From: Pseudoalteromonas sp. H105
GTDB taxonomy: Bacteria; Pseudomonadota; Gammaproteobacteria; Enterobacterales; Alteromonadaceae
NCBI RefSeq assembly: GCF_001469215.1
Contig: NZ_LOFH01000003.1
Span: 124,001-188,000 of the forward strand
DNA length: 64,000 bases
Direction of reading: 5' to 3'
In this document: piece by piece, positions 29,243 to 37,282 of the stretch
Layout: every line of letters starts with the position of its first letter
Numbering within the stretch: the first letter of the stretch is position 1
Made by a program: the position numbers and the translations under genes
The notes under the pieces: generated by a model
The model's input: only the letters and a program-made list of their open reading frames with translations
What the model was told of the DNA's origin: nothing
Database searches by the model: none

Positions 29243-30691
29243 CTAAGCGCCTGGGCCACATTCCATGCAGTGGTTTATGATTTCTGGGCCAAATTTAAGT
29301 TTGGCGTTTAAATCACGAAGGGCGGTGCGTAGGCCTTCTTCAATCACGGGGTGATAAAATGGCATATCAAGCATTTGCGGCACGGTCATTTTGTTTTGTA
29401 CTGCCCATGCTAATAGGTGGGCTATATGCTCGGCTTGTGGGCCTATGAACTCTGCGCCAATAAATAAACCAGTGCCTTGCTCTGCATATACACGCATATG
29501 ACCTTTGTTTTTTAGCATTACACGGCTGCGGCCTTGGTTTTCAAAGCTGACTTCGCCGACTTCAAAACAGCCACATTCACCTAAACGTTCTGTTATTTGT
29601 TTATAGCTTTCGCCCACCATGGCAATTTGTGGGTCGCTAAATACAGCGGCAATAGGTGCACGGCGCAGGCCAGTTTGAACATGAGGAAAACGGCCCGCAT
29701 TTTGCCCTGCGATAGTACCTTGGTCGCTTGCTTCATGTAAAAGTGGGATCATATTACTGGCATCCCCGGCGATAAATATGTTTGAATCGCCACATTGCAT
29801 GGTGTACTTGTGAGCAACAGGCACGCCGCGTTCATCAAGTTCAATGCCTGTGTTTTCAAGGCCGAGCTTGTCAGTGTTTGGTACGCGACCAGTGGCGGCT
29901 AGTACATAATCAAACTGTTCCGTGTGCTTTTGACCGTTTTTATCTTCATAGGTTAGTTGTGCTTTGTCGCCTACTTTTTTCATGTCAGAAACGTTTGAGT
30001 CGGTATCAACAAAAAATTCTTCAGCGAATACGGTATTGGCATAATCTTTAATGACAGGATCAGTAATGGGGCCTATAGCGCCGCCAACACCAAATAGCTT
30101 TACCTTAACGCCTAAGCGGTGTAAGGCTTGGCCTATTTCAAGGCCAATAACACCAGGGCCAAATACGGCCACTGATTCTGGTAAGTTTTGCCAATCAAAT
30201 ACGTCGTCATTAATAATTAATTTATCGCCAAAGTTATTAAATACGCCAGGGTAAGCAGGGCGAGAGCCTGTTGCGATAACGAAGCGTTTTGCATTAATAA
30301 TGGTGTGGTCGTCAATTTGAACGCGGTTAGCATCGAGAAATTTAGCGTAGCCACGAATTTTATCTTCACTTGGAATTTCGTCTACCGCCTCAACTACAAA
30401 GCCGACAAAGCGGTCGCGCTCATTACGTACACGTGCCATGACCTCTTCGCCGTTGATAGAAGGTTTTGAGCTGTGTACGCCAAAAGCGGGTGCTTTTTCA
30501 ATTGAGTGGGCAGCCTCTGCAGCGGCAATTAATAGTTTACTTGGCATACAGCCTACACGAGCACAGGTTGTGCCATATTGGCCTGCTTCAATCATCAGTA
30601 CGTTTGGCGTGTGTTGCTTTGCGTTGCGGTATGCGCTTAGGCCTGCTGTGCCGGCACCAATTACAACAACATCTGTATTTAATTCTTTCAT
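29243..30691 (-). CDS. Dihydrolipoyl dehydrogenase-like flavoprotein
   Basis: A 482-residue pyridine nucleotide-disulfide oxidoreductase. It has FAD-binding GAGTAGLSA (12-20), the redox cysteines C43 and C48 (GTTCARVGCMPSK), an NAD-binding GPGVIGLEIGQAL near 180, second FAD motif IFIAGDAS near 310 and the C-terminal active-site HP (FYHPVIEEGL). It differs from classical Lpd (CARVGCMPSK in place of CLNVGCIPSK) and is not near pyruvate or 2-oxoglutarate dehydrogenase genes. The last residues HCMECGPG carry an extra CxxC, which might act as a secondary redox or metal site. Next to it is a Prx-glutaredoxin under OxyR, so a thiol-redox role is likely. Confidence 0.85.
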   Translation of the reverse strand: MKELNTDVVVIGAGTAGLSAYRNAKQHTPNVLMIEAGQYGTTCARVGCMPSKLLIAAAEAAHSIEKAPAFGVHSSKPSINGEEVMARVRNERDRFVGFVVEAVDEIPSEDKIRGYAKFLDANRVQIDDHTIINAKRFVIATGSRPAYPGVFNNFGDKLIINDDVFDWQNLPESVAVFGPGVIGLEIGQALHRLGVKVKLFGVGGAIGPITDPVIKDYANTVFAEEFFVDTDSNVSDMKKVGDKAQLTYEDKNGQKHTEQFDYVLAATGRVPNTDKLGLENTGIELDERGVPVAHKYTMQCGDSNIFIAGDASNMIPLLHEASDQGTIAGQNAGRFPHVQTGLRRAPIAAVFSDPQIAMVGESYKQITERLGECGCFEVGEVSFENQGRSRVMLKNKGHMRVYAEQGTGLFIGAEFIGPQAEHIAHLLAWAVQNKMTVPQMLDMPFYHPVIEEGLRTALRDLNAKLKFGPEIINHCMECGPGA

Positions 30692-30703
30692 GTGATGTCC
30701 TCA

Positions 30704-30756
30704 ATACCAATTTTATTAAAAAACTGGTTTTCAAAATAAGTTAATAAAATGGGTAT
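30704..30756. repeat. Short palindromic repeat upstream of the lpd-like gene
   Basis: ATACCAATTTTATTAA (30704-30719) and TTAATAAAATGGGTAT (30741-30756) pair at 15 of 16 positions around a 21-base loop. It starts 13 bp before the start codon of the flavoprotein gene on the minus strand, so it would be in its leader or promoter. It could be a reduced copy of a family C-like element. Confidence 0.6.
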
Positions 30757-30770
30757 ATGTAAAAAGGTAA

Positions 30771-30793
30771 ATAAAGGGGCTTAACGGCCCCTT
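30771..30793 (-). terminator. Terminator after the hybrid peroxiredoxin gene
   Basis: AAGGGGC / GCCCCTT stem with a 6-base loop; on the minus strand it is followed by a T-rich stretch. It lies 26 bp after the stop of the Prx-Grx gene. Confidence 0.6.
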
Positions 30794-30818
30794 ATCAAGT
30801 GCTTAAGGTGTTACTTAA

Positions 30819-31547
30819 TTAAGCAAAGTACTTTTCTAAATCGTCAGAGCCGCCAATGTGCTTTCCGCCAATAAACACTTGCGGTACGGTTTCGCGACCC
30901 GAGATTGCTTTAAGGCTTGTTAATGACGCGCCTGCACCCATTACAATTTCTTCATACACTAGACCTTTCTCGTCTAATAAAGCTTTCGCTTTTTTACAAA
31001 AAGGGCAGCCCGGCTTTGTAAATAAGCTAACGGCTTCTGGTTTTACTTGTTGTGGGTTGATGTAGCCAAGCATGGTGTCTGCGTCTGATACTTCAAACGG
31101 GTCGCCTGGTAAGTCTGGTTCGATGAACATTTTTTCAATCACGCCATCTTTAACCAGCATTGAATAGCGCCAGCTACGTTTACCAAAACCTAAGTCGTTT
31201 TTGTCTACTAACATGCCCATGCCGTCAGTGAATTCGCCGTTACCGTCGGGTAGTAATGTAATGTTTTGTGCTTCTTGGTTTTCAGCCCATGCGTTCATTA
31301 CAAAGGTGTCGTTTACAGATAGGCATACAATGTCATCAACGCCATTTTGTTTCAGTACACCCGCTAACTCGTTGTAGCGTGGTAAGTGTGTTGATGAGCA
31401 CGTTGGTGTAAATGCACCCGGTAGTGAAAACACAACGACGGTTTTACCTTTAAAAATGTCGTCTGAGGTGATTGATTTCCACTCGTCGTTGACGCGAGTT
31501 GCAAATGTAACTTGTGGAATTGTTTGGCCTTCAATATTGTTTAACAT
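30819..31547 (-). CDS. Hybrid peroxiredoxin-glutaredoxin (hyPrx5)
   Basis: A 242-residue fusion. The N-terminal Prx5 domain has the peroxidatic Cys50 in LPGAFTPTCSSTHLP; the C-terminal glutaredoxin domain (about 173-242) has CPFC at 181-184, then VPQVFIGGKHIGGSDDLEKY. It is like Haemophilus PGdx: glutathione-dependent reduction of peroxides within one chain. The frame is open from 31580, but the ATG at 31547 has AGAGGA just upstream and starts as in the family. It diverges from oxyR, and OxyR presumably activates it. Confidence 0.93.
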   Translation of the reverse strand: MLNNIEGQTIPQVTFATRVNDEWKSITSDDIFKGKTVVVFSLPGAFTPTCSSTHLPRYNELAGVLKQNGVDDIVCLSVNDTFVMNAWAENQEAQNITLLPDGNGEFTDGMGMLVDKNDLGFGKRSWRYSMLVKDGVIEKMFIEPDLPGDPFEVSDADTMLGYINPQQVKPEAVSLFTKPGCPFCKKAKALLDEKGLVYEEIVMGAGASLTSLKAISGRETVPQVFIGGKHIGGSDDLEKYFA

Positions 31548-31629
31548 GTTTTTAGTTCCTCTTGATTTGTTGATAGCCATTATGTCGTGAAAGTTGTAAT
31601 AGCTCCAATCGTTTGTTTGTATTAATATG

Positions 31630-31644
31630 ATAGGTATTAACTAT
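31630..31644. promoter_or_regulatory. OxyR half-operator upstream of oxyR
   Basis: ATAGGTATTAACTAT is a perfect fit to one ATAGnTnnnAnCTAT dyad of the OxyR consensus. A weaker ATAG-like site is at 31599. It lies in the divergent promoter region, 14 bp before the oxyR ATG, so it could serve autoregulation and control of the peroxiredoxin gene. Confidence 0.65.
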
Positions 31645-31658
31645 CATTAGGGCGTGCT

Positions 31659-32561
31659 ATGAATTTAAAAGATCTTGAATATGTTAAAGCGGTTGCTCAC
31701 TTTAAACATTTTCGTAAAGCGGCTGATGCATGTTTTGTTAGCCAACCAACGTTAAGCGGGCAAATCAAAAAATTAGAACAAGAGCTCGGTGTCACCTTAT
31801 TTGACCGTTCTACCAAACAAGTTACCCTAACTACACACGGCGAACGTTTATTACCACAAGTTGAGTTAGTGTTAGAGCAGGCTAAAATTTTAAAAGAGCA
31901 GGCGGCAACATCTGATACGCCATTACAAGGTAGGGTAAAAATAGGGATAATCCCAACTATTGCCCCTTATTTATTACCCACGTTACTTACCTCAATGAAA
32001 GAGGCATTTGCCCAGAGCCAATTTACTTTTGTTGAAATGCAAACTCACACTATTTTAGCCGCGCTTGACAGTGGTGACGTTGATATTGCGATATTAGCAG
32101 ATGTGCCTGAACTTAAGCTTTATCATACGGTTAATTTATATAAAGAAGATTTTTTGGTGGCTTTGTCATTGCAAAACAAGTTGGCTAATCGCGGTAAAAT
32201 AGCCTTGGATGAGTTAAAAGCATGCAACTTATTAATGCTTAGTGATGGGCATTGCTTTAAAGATCAGGCGCAACAATTTTGTTTTGCTGCTGGGGTTGAT
32301 GTTTCTAATGAGTATCAAGGTAATAGCTTAGAGACATTATTAGCATTGGTGGCAATGGACGACGGTGTGACGTTTGTGCCAAAGCTTGCGAGTGTTGAAC
32401 GCACAGGTATTGCTTACTTGCCTATATTTCCGACTCAACAACGTTCGGTTGTGATGGCATCTCGTAAGCACTACCCACATTTAGCAGGTGTTGAAATATT
32501 AGCTAAGTGGCTAAGCGAACACCCTAGTTTGTGCCAGCAACTGACTAAAGCGCTAGGTTAG
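31659..32561 (+). CDS. oxyR: Hydrogen peroxide sensor and regulator OxyR
   Basis: A 300-residue LysR-type regulator. The helix-turn-helix is at about 1-60 (FRKAADACFVSQPTLSGQIKKLE). The redox-sensing cysteines C199 and C208 (SDGHCFKDQAQQFCF) are at the same positions as in E. coli OxyR, which separates it from other LysR proteins. It activates peroxide defence genes after disulfide formation. It faces hyPrx5 and its stop overlaps the convergent flgT stop by 17 bp. Confidence 0.94.
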   Translation: MNLKDLEYVKAVAHFKHFRKAADACFVSQPTLSGQIKKLEQELGVTLFDRSTKQVTLTTHGERLLPQVELVLEQAKILKEQAATSDTPLQGRVKIGIIPTIAPYLLPTLLTSMKEAFAQSQFTFVEMQTHTILAALDSGDVDIAILADVPELKLYHTVNLYKEDFLVALSLQNKLANRGKIALDELKACNLLMLSDGHCFKDQAQQFCFAAGVDVSNEYQGNSLETLLALVAMDDGVTFVPKLASVERTGIAYLPIFPTQQRSVVMASRKHYPHLAGVEILAKWLSEHPSLCQQLTKALG

Positions 32562-33735
32562 CCAGTTCAACGACATCATTTATTTGAATATTAGGCAGTG
32601 GTTGTTTATCAATACTTTGTGCAATAGCGCTTTGCTGATAAACCTGCTGAATTTGAACCTGATTGAGTGTGGTGATCATGTTTGGCATTTTATTACCTGC
32701 GGCATCAGTTAAGTAATTGTGGTGAGCAATATTTAATATTTGGCCTTTTTCTATTCCGTGTGCTTTGCCTAAATTAATAACAAGTTTACCGTTTTCAATG
32801 TGCAGTATTTTACCTTGGGTTTCTAGGCAGGCCATGGCCGCTTGTAAATCGTAGCTAAGTGTTTGGTTTATATCCGTAATGGTTTGTCCGTAGTCAGATC
32901 CCCAAAAGTTTTCGCTGTATACATCGATAAGCTCTGTTTTTTCGAATGGCCAAATACCTTTTCCGCGATAGCTTTTTTGCCATAGGCGTTCGTATGTGGT
33001 GCCATCAAATAGTACAAAGTCGATATTGTAAGCGCGTTGGTAACTTTCATCTTGCCAAAAGGCGTAATCGTTATTAAGTTTTTCACTGTTTGATATATCC
33101 ACAAGCTGACTCAGTAATACGTATTGCGAGTTGCTGCGAGAGGCAATCTCTTCAAGTAAGGCATTACTGTAATCGTATTGTTGAGTAAAGAATTCGCCCA
33201 CACGAATAGGAAAGTTAAAATACGCAGTAGGGCGTGTACTGATAGGAGAATTGCTCAGTGTTTTATATAAGTTTTCGCTGCTTGCTTTGTTAATGTCAAA
33301 AATTTGACCGAGCTTGGCTTGTTCACGGTGTTTTAGTTGCGTTTGAGTGATGGCTACAAACTTATTAAAACTGCTTGCTGGGCACTGTTCTTGTTGTGGA
33401 AATATGTCTAACCGAAGGGTCACTGCAAATTGGTCGCCGCGGCGGTCTTCACTGATCATTTCAATTTTTTGAATTTCACCATGGCTGTTTATTTTTAACT
33501 GGTCTTGCGTGAGAACGCCGTCGACCAAGGTTTGCATAGACGTTACGCGTGCTCCCGAAAAAACCAGCGCTTGGGTTATTGCGTCTTTTATTGCAACGGA
33601 CTTTGCCCGAGCAATGTCGTCGTTTTGAATATTTGCATGGCCTGTAGACTCAAACCATTGTGCATAGGCTGTAGAGCTTACACATAAAGTAAGCCATGTA
33701 GCCGCACTAAGCGCACAGTTTAAAAGTTTGTTCAT
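32545..33735 (-). CDS. flgT: Flagellar assembly protein FlgT
   Basis: A 396-residue periplasmic protein with signal MNKLLNCALSAATWLTLCVSSTAYA-Q. Conserved FlgT stretches are WFESTGHANIQNDD and the C-terminal LVINLGKAHGIEKGQILNI (a domain that contacts the ring). FlgT forms the H-ring of the Vibrio polar flagellum with FlgO and FlgP. The frame is open from a TTG at 33765, but ATG at 33735 follows GGGATC and begins a normal signal peptide. A sigma-54-type site lies upstream. The 3' end overlaps oxyR on the other strand. Confidence 0.88.
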   Translation of the reverse strand: MNKLLNCALSAATWLTLCVSSTAYAQWFESTGHANIQNDDIARAKSVAIKDAITQALVFSGARVTSMQTLVDGVLTQDQLKINSHGEIQKIEMISEDRRGDQFAVTLRLDIFPQQEQCPASSFNKFVAITQTQLKHREQAKLGQIFDINKASSENLYKTLSNSPISTRPTAYFNFPIRVGEFFTQQYDYSNALLEEIASRSNSQYVLLSQLVDISNSEKLNNDYAFWQDESYQRAYNIDFVLFDGTTYERLWQKSYRGKGIWPFEKTELIDVYSENFWGSDYGQTITDINQTLSYDLQAAMACLETQGKILHIENGKLVINLGKAHGIEKGQILNIAHHNYLTDAAGNKMPNMITTLNQVQIQQVYQQSAIAQSIDKQPLPNIQINDVVELANLAL

Positions 33736-33777
33736 CGCTAGATCCCACGCTAATGTATTTTTCAATTAACTTACATA

Positions 33778-33793
33778 CGCAAGGAATATACCA
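33778..33793 (-). promoter_or_regulatory. Sigma-54-like promoter of flgT
   Basis: On the minus strand TGGTAT-N5-TTGCG keeps GG and GC 12 apart; one changed base in each box. It is about 45 bp before the FlgT ATG. The neighbouring element begins one base beyond it, at 33795. Confidence 0.6.
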
Positions 33794-33794
33794 A

Positions 33795-34058
33795 TATACC
33801 CAAACCACCTCAAGGTGCGAGTCTCAGTTGGAATTAAAAGCGATTTAGGCAAGGCATTGATTGCAAGTAATAGTGGTTCTATTGTTAAAATCAATAACGC
33901 AGTATAAATCGTTTTTAAACCAACCCTTGGGCATTTCACAGGAACTTACTCTCATCGTTGTTCCTTCTTAAAAGGGATGGCCATTCTTGCAAAGTAACGC
34001 CTTGATATTAAGCCCCTGTGAAACGCTGAATTCTGCACCTTAAGGTGGCTTGGGTATA
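33795..34058. repeat. MITE-like element (family A), 264 bp
   Basis: 24-bp terminal inverted repeats: the left begins TATACCCAAACCACCT (33795-33818), and the right (34035-34058) matches it at 22 of 24 positions. No coding sequence. It sits between the divergent flgT and flgP sigma-54-like promoters. The end of another copy is at 1-17. Confidence 0.8.
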
Positions 34059-34087
34059 ATTATAATTACAGGGTGTAAAATTTATCA

Positions 34088-34103
34088 TGGCATTAATCGT
34101 GCA
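34088..34103 (+). promoter_or_regulatory. Sigma-54 promoter of flgP
   Basis: TGGCAT-N5-GTGCA keeps the essential GG and GC with correct spacing, one base off consensus. It lies 40 bp before the preferred flgP ATG. Vibrio flgOP is also sigma-54 dependent. Confidence 0.65.
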
Positions 34104-34142
34104 TTAAAGTAGTCATTATTTTTGTAATTTGATGTGGGCCTT

Positions 34143-34595
34143 ATGCGTACAACACTTTTTTTTATAGCAACAGTGAGTCTTGCAGGTTGTAGTAGCGTTT
34201 TTGATAAACATGTTCAGTATAAATACGTTGAGCCTGATAGCTACCCAGTATTAAAGGCTGTTGGTTATGCGCCTATAAGCGCTCAACCAGGAGATAACGA
34301 TACGCAGCGCTCATTAATGGCATTAAAAGCCTCTAAGCTTGAGGCTTACCGTGAACTTGCTGAACAGGTATATGGGCAAAAGATTACCGCGGGCACGACA
34401 GTAAAAGGCAGTGTTGCGCAAAATGATCAGCTCCAAAGCCAAGTTCAAGGTATTATCAAAGGTGCGCAAGTTATTAAGAGTTACCCTGTAGGCGATAGCT
34501 ATGCGACTGAGCTTAGGCTTGATATGAAACGCGTACACGATTTATATATTGGTGAGATAAAGCCACGAGAAGTCAAAAAAGTAACCTATTACTAA
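34143..34595 (+). CDS. flgP: Flagellar outer-membrane lipoprotein FlgP
   Basis: A lipoprotein of about 150 residues: MRTTLFFIATVSLAGC gives lipobox LAGC. The body is LPP20-like (VLKAVGYAPISAQPG, RSLMALKASKLEAYRELAEQVYG, VIKSYPVGDSYATELRLDM). In Vibrio FlgP forms the outer part of the H-ring. GTG at 34134 is in frame but ATG at 34143 gives the better signal peptide. flgO, which normally precedes flgP, is not here. Confidence 0.87.
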   Translation: MRTTLFFIATVSLAGCSSVFDKHVQYKYVEPDSYPVLKAVGYAPISAQPGDNDTQRSLMALKASKLEAYRELAEQVYGQKITAGTTVKGSVAQNDQLQSQVQGIIKGAQVIKSYPVGDSYATELRLDMKRVHDLYIGEIKPREVKKVTYY

Positions 34596-34663
34596 TTAAA
34601 CAAAACTCGGGTGAGTAATAAGCACGGTGGTGTGTTTATTTTTCGTAAGAGGGAGCGGCTGGT

Positions 34664-35095
34664 TTAAGCTTTGAGGTTGTGAACTAAGGTGTTACTGCCG
34701 TGAACAACACTTCCGCCTTGGTCGTAGGTCATTGATGTCGGCGCGCCAATTAAAATATCTTTGAGTTGCTTTACGCTTAATTGCGCTTGGTGGGCTGCAT
34801 GCGCATTGATGTCGTTCTTCTTTTTACAGGTTTCTAACTGCGAACGAACAGAGATGATTAACTCATCCACCTCATCTGACTTAGCATCATTCGAATTCAG
34901 TAAGGTACTCAGTTCTTTGTCCAATGTTTGGATTTTGCTTAGAAAGGAGAGTTTTTGCTTTGCAATGTCTTTGAGTCCATCACCACGGCGTGATGCAATT
35001 GCCGTAAGTTCGTCGTCGAGTACGTCAACAAGTGAGGCTAAGCAATTTAATTGCATAGTGAGTTTTGATGCAATAAGGCTGTTATGATCAGCCAT
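34664..35095 (-). CDS. flgN: FlgN-family flagellar chaperone
   Basis: A protein of 143 residues, mainly helical with leucine heptads (LIASKLTMQLNCLASLVDVLDDELTAI...), typical of FlgN, which chaperones the hook-filament junction proteins FlgK and FlgL. The ATG at 35095 overlaps the end of flgM, suggesting coupling. The open frame extends to 35119, but the added residues lie within flgM. The order flgA-flgM-flgN matches many polar-flagellum loci. Confidence 0.8.
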   Translation of the reverse strand: MADHNSLIASKLTMQLNCLASLVDVLDDELTAIASRRGDGLKDIAKQKLSFLSKIQTLDKELSTLLNSNDAKSDEVDELIISVRSQLETCKKKNDINAHAAHQAQLSVKQLKDILIGAPTSMTYDQGGSVVHGSNTLVHNLKA

Positions 35096-35402
35096 ATACA
35101 TCAAACTCAAATGCTGCAATATTTTTAGCTAGCTTTTCAGCATCAATCTGATACTTGCCTTCGCTGATCGCTTTTTTAAGCTCTGCAACTTTGTCGCTAT
35201 CAAAACCAGATGATTGCTGCGCTTTATCTTGCAGTGATTTTAATTGCTGAGCTTGTGGCGTTAAGCTAACTGAATCTGCCGCAGCTTTAGGCGCAGAAGT
35301 TTGAGCTGAATTTGCATTATTATTTTGCAAATCAACCTTTTGCTGTTTGGTGTTAGCCAGCACATTAGCCTGTTGCTGACCTTTATTTACTTGGCTTACC
35401 AT
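35088..35402 (-). CDS. flgM: Anti-sigma-28 factor FlgM
   Basis: A 104-residue protein with a polar, disordered N-terminal half and the FlgM-like C-terminus (SDKVAELKKAISEGKYQIDAEKLAKNIAAFE) that binds FliA. Secretion through the finished hook frees FliA. It is transcribed from a perfect sigma-28 promoter, giving a negative feedback loop. It is downstream of flgA and overlaps flgN. Confidence 0.92.
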   Translation of the reverse strand: MVSQVNKGQQQANVLANTKQQKVDLQNNNANSAQTSAPKAAADSVSLTPQAQQLKSLQDKAQQSSGFDSDKVAELKKAISEGKYQIDAEKLAKNIAAFEFDVYG

Positions 35403-35437
35403 GATAATAACCTATACAGAATCCAACACATGCCTAT

Positions 35438-35464
35438 TTATCGGCATTCTTGTTTAATACTTTA
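35438..35464 (-). promoter_or_regulatory. Sigma-28 promoter of flgM
   Basis: On the minus strand TAAA-N15-GCCGATAA fits the FliA consensus exactly. It lies 36 bp before the flgM ATG. Confidence 0.88.
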
Positions 35465-35480
35465 GCATAAATTTGAAGAT

Positions 35481-36188
35481 TTAAATATTAACCTGCACAG
35501 ACTCAACGCCGTCGACACGAGCATTTAAAACCTTACCTGACTTCGCATTCTTCACTCTTACCTGCTCACCTAATGTACCATCTTCAAGTGCTAAACCGGA
35601 AGTCTTTATTTTCAAACCGCGAATTGTGGCAATAATACTGACGTTGTCGCCTTTGCAAACCATGCATATTTGGCTTAAAACAATTGGTAATCCACTGCGA
35701 ATATTTCGTTTACTGCGACTGCCAATTAAAAACTGTGTGTCTTGCACATGTTGTACTCTTACAAAATGTTTTGGCTTCATTTCTACACTGAGATGATGCG
35801 CTTGAATGACCTCGCCACGCGCCAAGTGCTCTGCAGCAACAACCATTGGCGCAAGCTCAACTATTCGAACGTGGACGTATTGACTCCACCCTTGCACATC
35901 TTCACAGCTTACCTGCACTGTCACTTGTCTGTTGAAAGGAGGCTCTGAGGGCGTGTTTAATGTTGGTGTGTTTTCGCAATAACGATCTGCAATACGGCTA
36001 TCTAAATCAAGTGTTGTTAGTTGAGTATGCTCATCGCTGTTTGGGGGAAGTTGTTCTTTGATGAAGGCGGAAGCCAGTGTTTGGATCTTTTCTTTGCTAT
36101 ACATTTGCCCATACGCGGGTGAAACCACGCATAAGCTGGCAAGAAAATAAAAAACATTGTATCTTCGGCTTTTATTTAACAAACTCAT
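35481..36188 (-). CDS. flgA: Flagellar P-ring assembly chaperone FlgA
   Basis: A periplasmic protein of about 235 residues: signal RRYNVFYFLASLCVVSPAYG-Q, then FlgA with a C-terminal SAF-like domain (VVAAEHLARGEVIQAHHL, GLPIVLSQI, NVSIIATIRGLKIKTSGLALEDG). It assists assembly of the FlgI ring. The frame is open from 36260, but the ATG at 36188 is preferred because it begins a standard signal peptide. It diverges from cheV. No clear promoter consensus was found for either. Confidence 0.9.
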   Translation of the reverse strand: MSLLNKSRRYNVFYFLASLCVVSPAYGQMYSKEKIQTLASAFIKEQLPPNSDEHTQLTTLDLDSRIADRYCENTPTLNTPSEPPFNRQVTVQVSCEDVQGWSQYVHVRIVELAPMVVAAEHLARGEVIQAHHLSVEMKPKHFVRVQHVQDTQFLIGSRSKRNIRSGLPIVLSQICMVCKGDNVSIIATIRGLKIKTSGLALEDGTLGEQVRVKNAKSGKVLNARVDGVESVQVNI

Positions 36189-36329
36189 AATGTTTCGACT
36201 ATGCTTATTGTTGAAAACAGGGTATAAATATTTAGCGTCAAATTTTAGACGCTCCCGCAATGTTATGTAGCTTTATTAGAAGAAAGCAATTATTGTTCCG
36301 TTATTTAAAGCTTTCTTTAGGAGATTGAA

Positions 36330-37262
36330 ATGGCAGGCATTTTAGACTCAGTAAACCAGCGTACGCAGCTGGTTGGGCAAAACCGTCTTGAATTACTATT
36401 ATTCAAATTAAGAGGGCGGCAGCGCTTTGGTATTAACGTGTTTAAAGTGAGAGAAGTACTGCAATGTCCTCCTTTAACAAATATGCCGAAATCAAATTCG
36501 TATATCCGGGGTGTTGCGCACATTCGTGGACAAACAATTTCTGTCATCGATTTGTCTATGGCTGTGGGCGGCCCAGCAATCGAAAATATCAAAGACAGTT
36601 TTATTATCATCGCTGAATATAACCGCTCAGTGCAGGGCTTTTTAGTGGGTGGTGTTGAACGTATCGTAAATATGAACTGGGAAAAAATAATGCCCCCGCC
36701 ATCAGGTGCAGGTCGGTATTCATATTTAACAGCGGTTACTGAAATCGAAAACGAGCTAGTTGAAATACTTGATGTAGAAAAAATCTTAAATGAAATCTGC
36801 CCAGTTAATACTGAAGTAAGTGCTGATATTGCCAATGATGGCGAAATTCAAAAAGATTTAGGTGAACGTATTGTGTTTATCGCAGATGATTCTGCGGTTG
36901 CGCGTAATCAGGTTAAGCGAGCATTAGAACCGCTTGGTGTTCAAACAGAACTTGCTAAAAACGGTAAAGAAGCACTCATTCGGTTAAAAGAAATAGCTGA
37001 GCTTGATTGTAAACATGACATAACTGAACGTGTAGGGTTATTGATCTCTGATGTTGAGATGCCTGAAATGGATGGTTATACATTGACCGCCGAAATTAAG
37101 GCTGATCCAAAACTTGCGCCCTTGCATGTTATTCTTCATACGTCTTTGAGTGGTGTTTTTAATCAGGCAATGATTGAAAAAGTAGGTGCCGATGACTTTA
37201 TTGCTAAGTTCAATCCAGATGAATTAGCAACTGCAGTAAAAAAATGGGTTCATTGTGACTAA
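36330..37262 (+). CDS. cheV: Chemotaxis protein CheV
   Basis: A 310-residue coupling protein: CheW-like domain (about 18-160, with RGVAHIRGQTISVIDL) followed by a receiver domain (180-308) with acidic pair D186/D187, phospho-accepting D241 (LLISDVEMPEMDG), T271 and K293. It links receptors and CheA and adapts by phosphorylation. AGGAGA precedes the ATG. cheR follows 20 bp later, and the flgA-cheV divergence is typical of Vibrio and Alteromonadales. Confidence 0.95.
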   Translation: MAGILDSVNQRTQLVGQNRLELLLFKLRGRQRFGINVFKVREVLQCPPLTNMPKSNSYIRGVAHIRGQTISVIDLSMAVGGPAIENIKDSFIIIAEYNRSVQGFLVGGVERIVNMNWEKIMPPPSGAGRYSYLTAVTEIENELVEILDVEKILNEICPVNTEVSADIANDGEIQKDLGERIVFIADDSAVARNQVKRALEPLGVQTELAKNGKEALIRLKEIAELDCKHDITERVGLLISDVEMPEMDGYTLTAEIKADPKLAPLHVILHTSLSGVFNQAMIEKVGADDFIAKFNPDELATAVKKWVHCD

Positions 37263-37282
37263 TTTTAACAGGTGGTGTTACT

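Noticed and set aside
29243..30691. Pyruvate dehydrogenase E3 (lpdA) or mercuric reductase
   Set aside because: No E1/E2 genes are near. The motif CARVGCMPSK differs from classical LpdA, and there is no mercury-binding C-terminal CC pair or mer neighbour.
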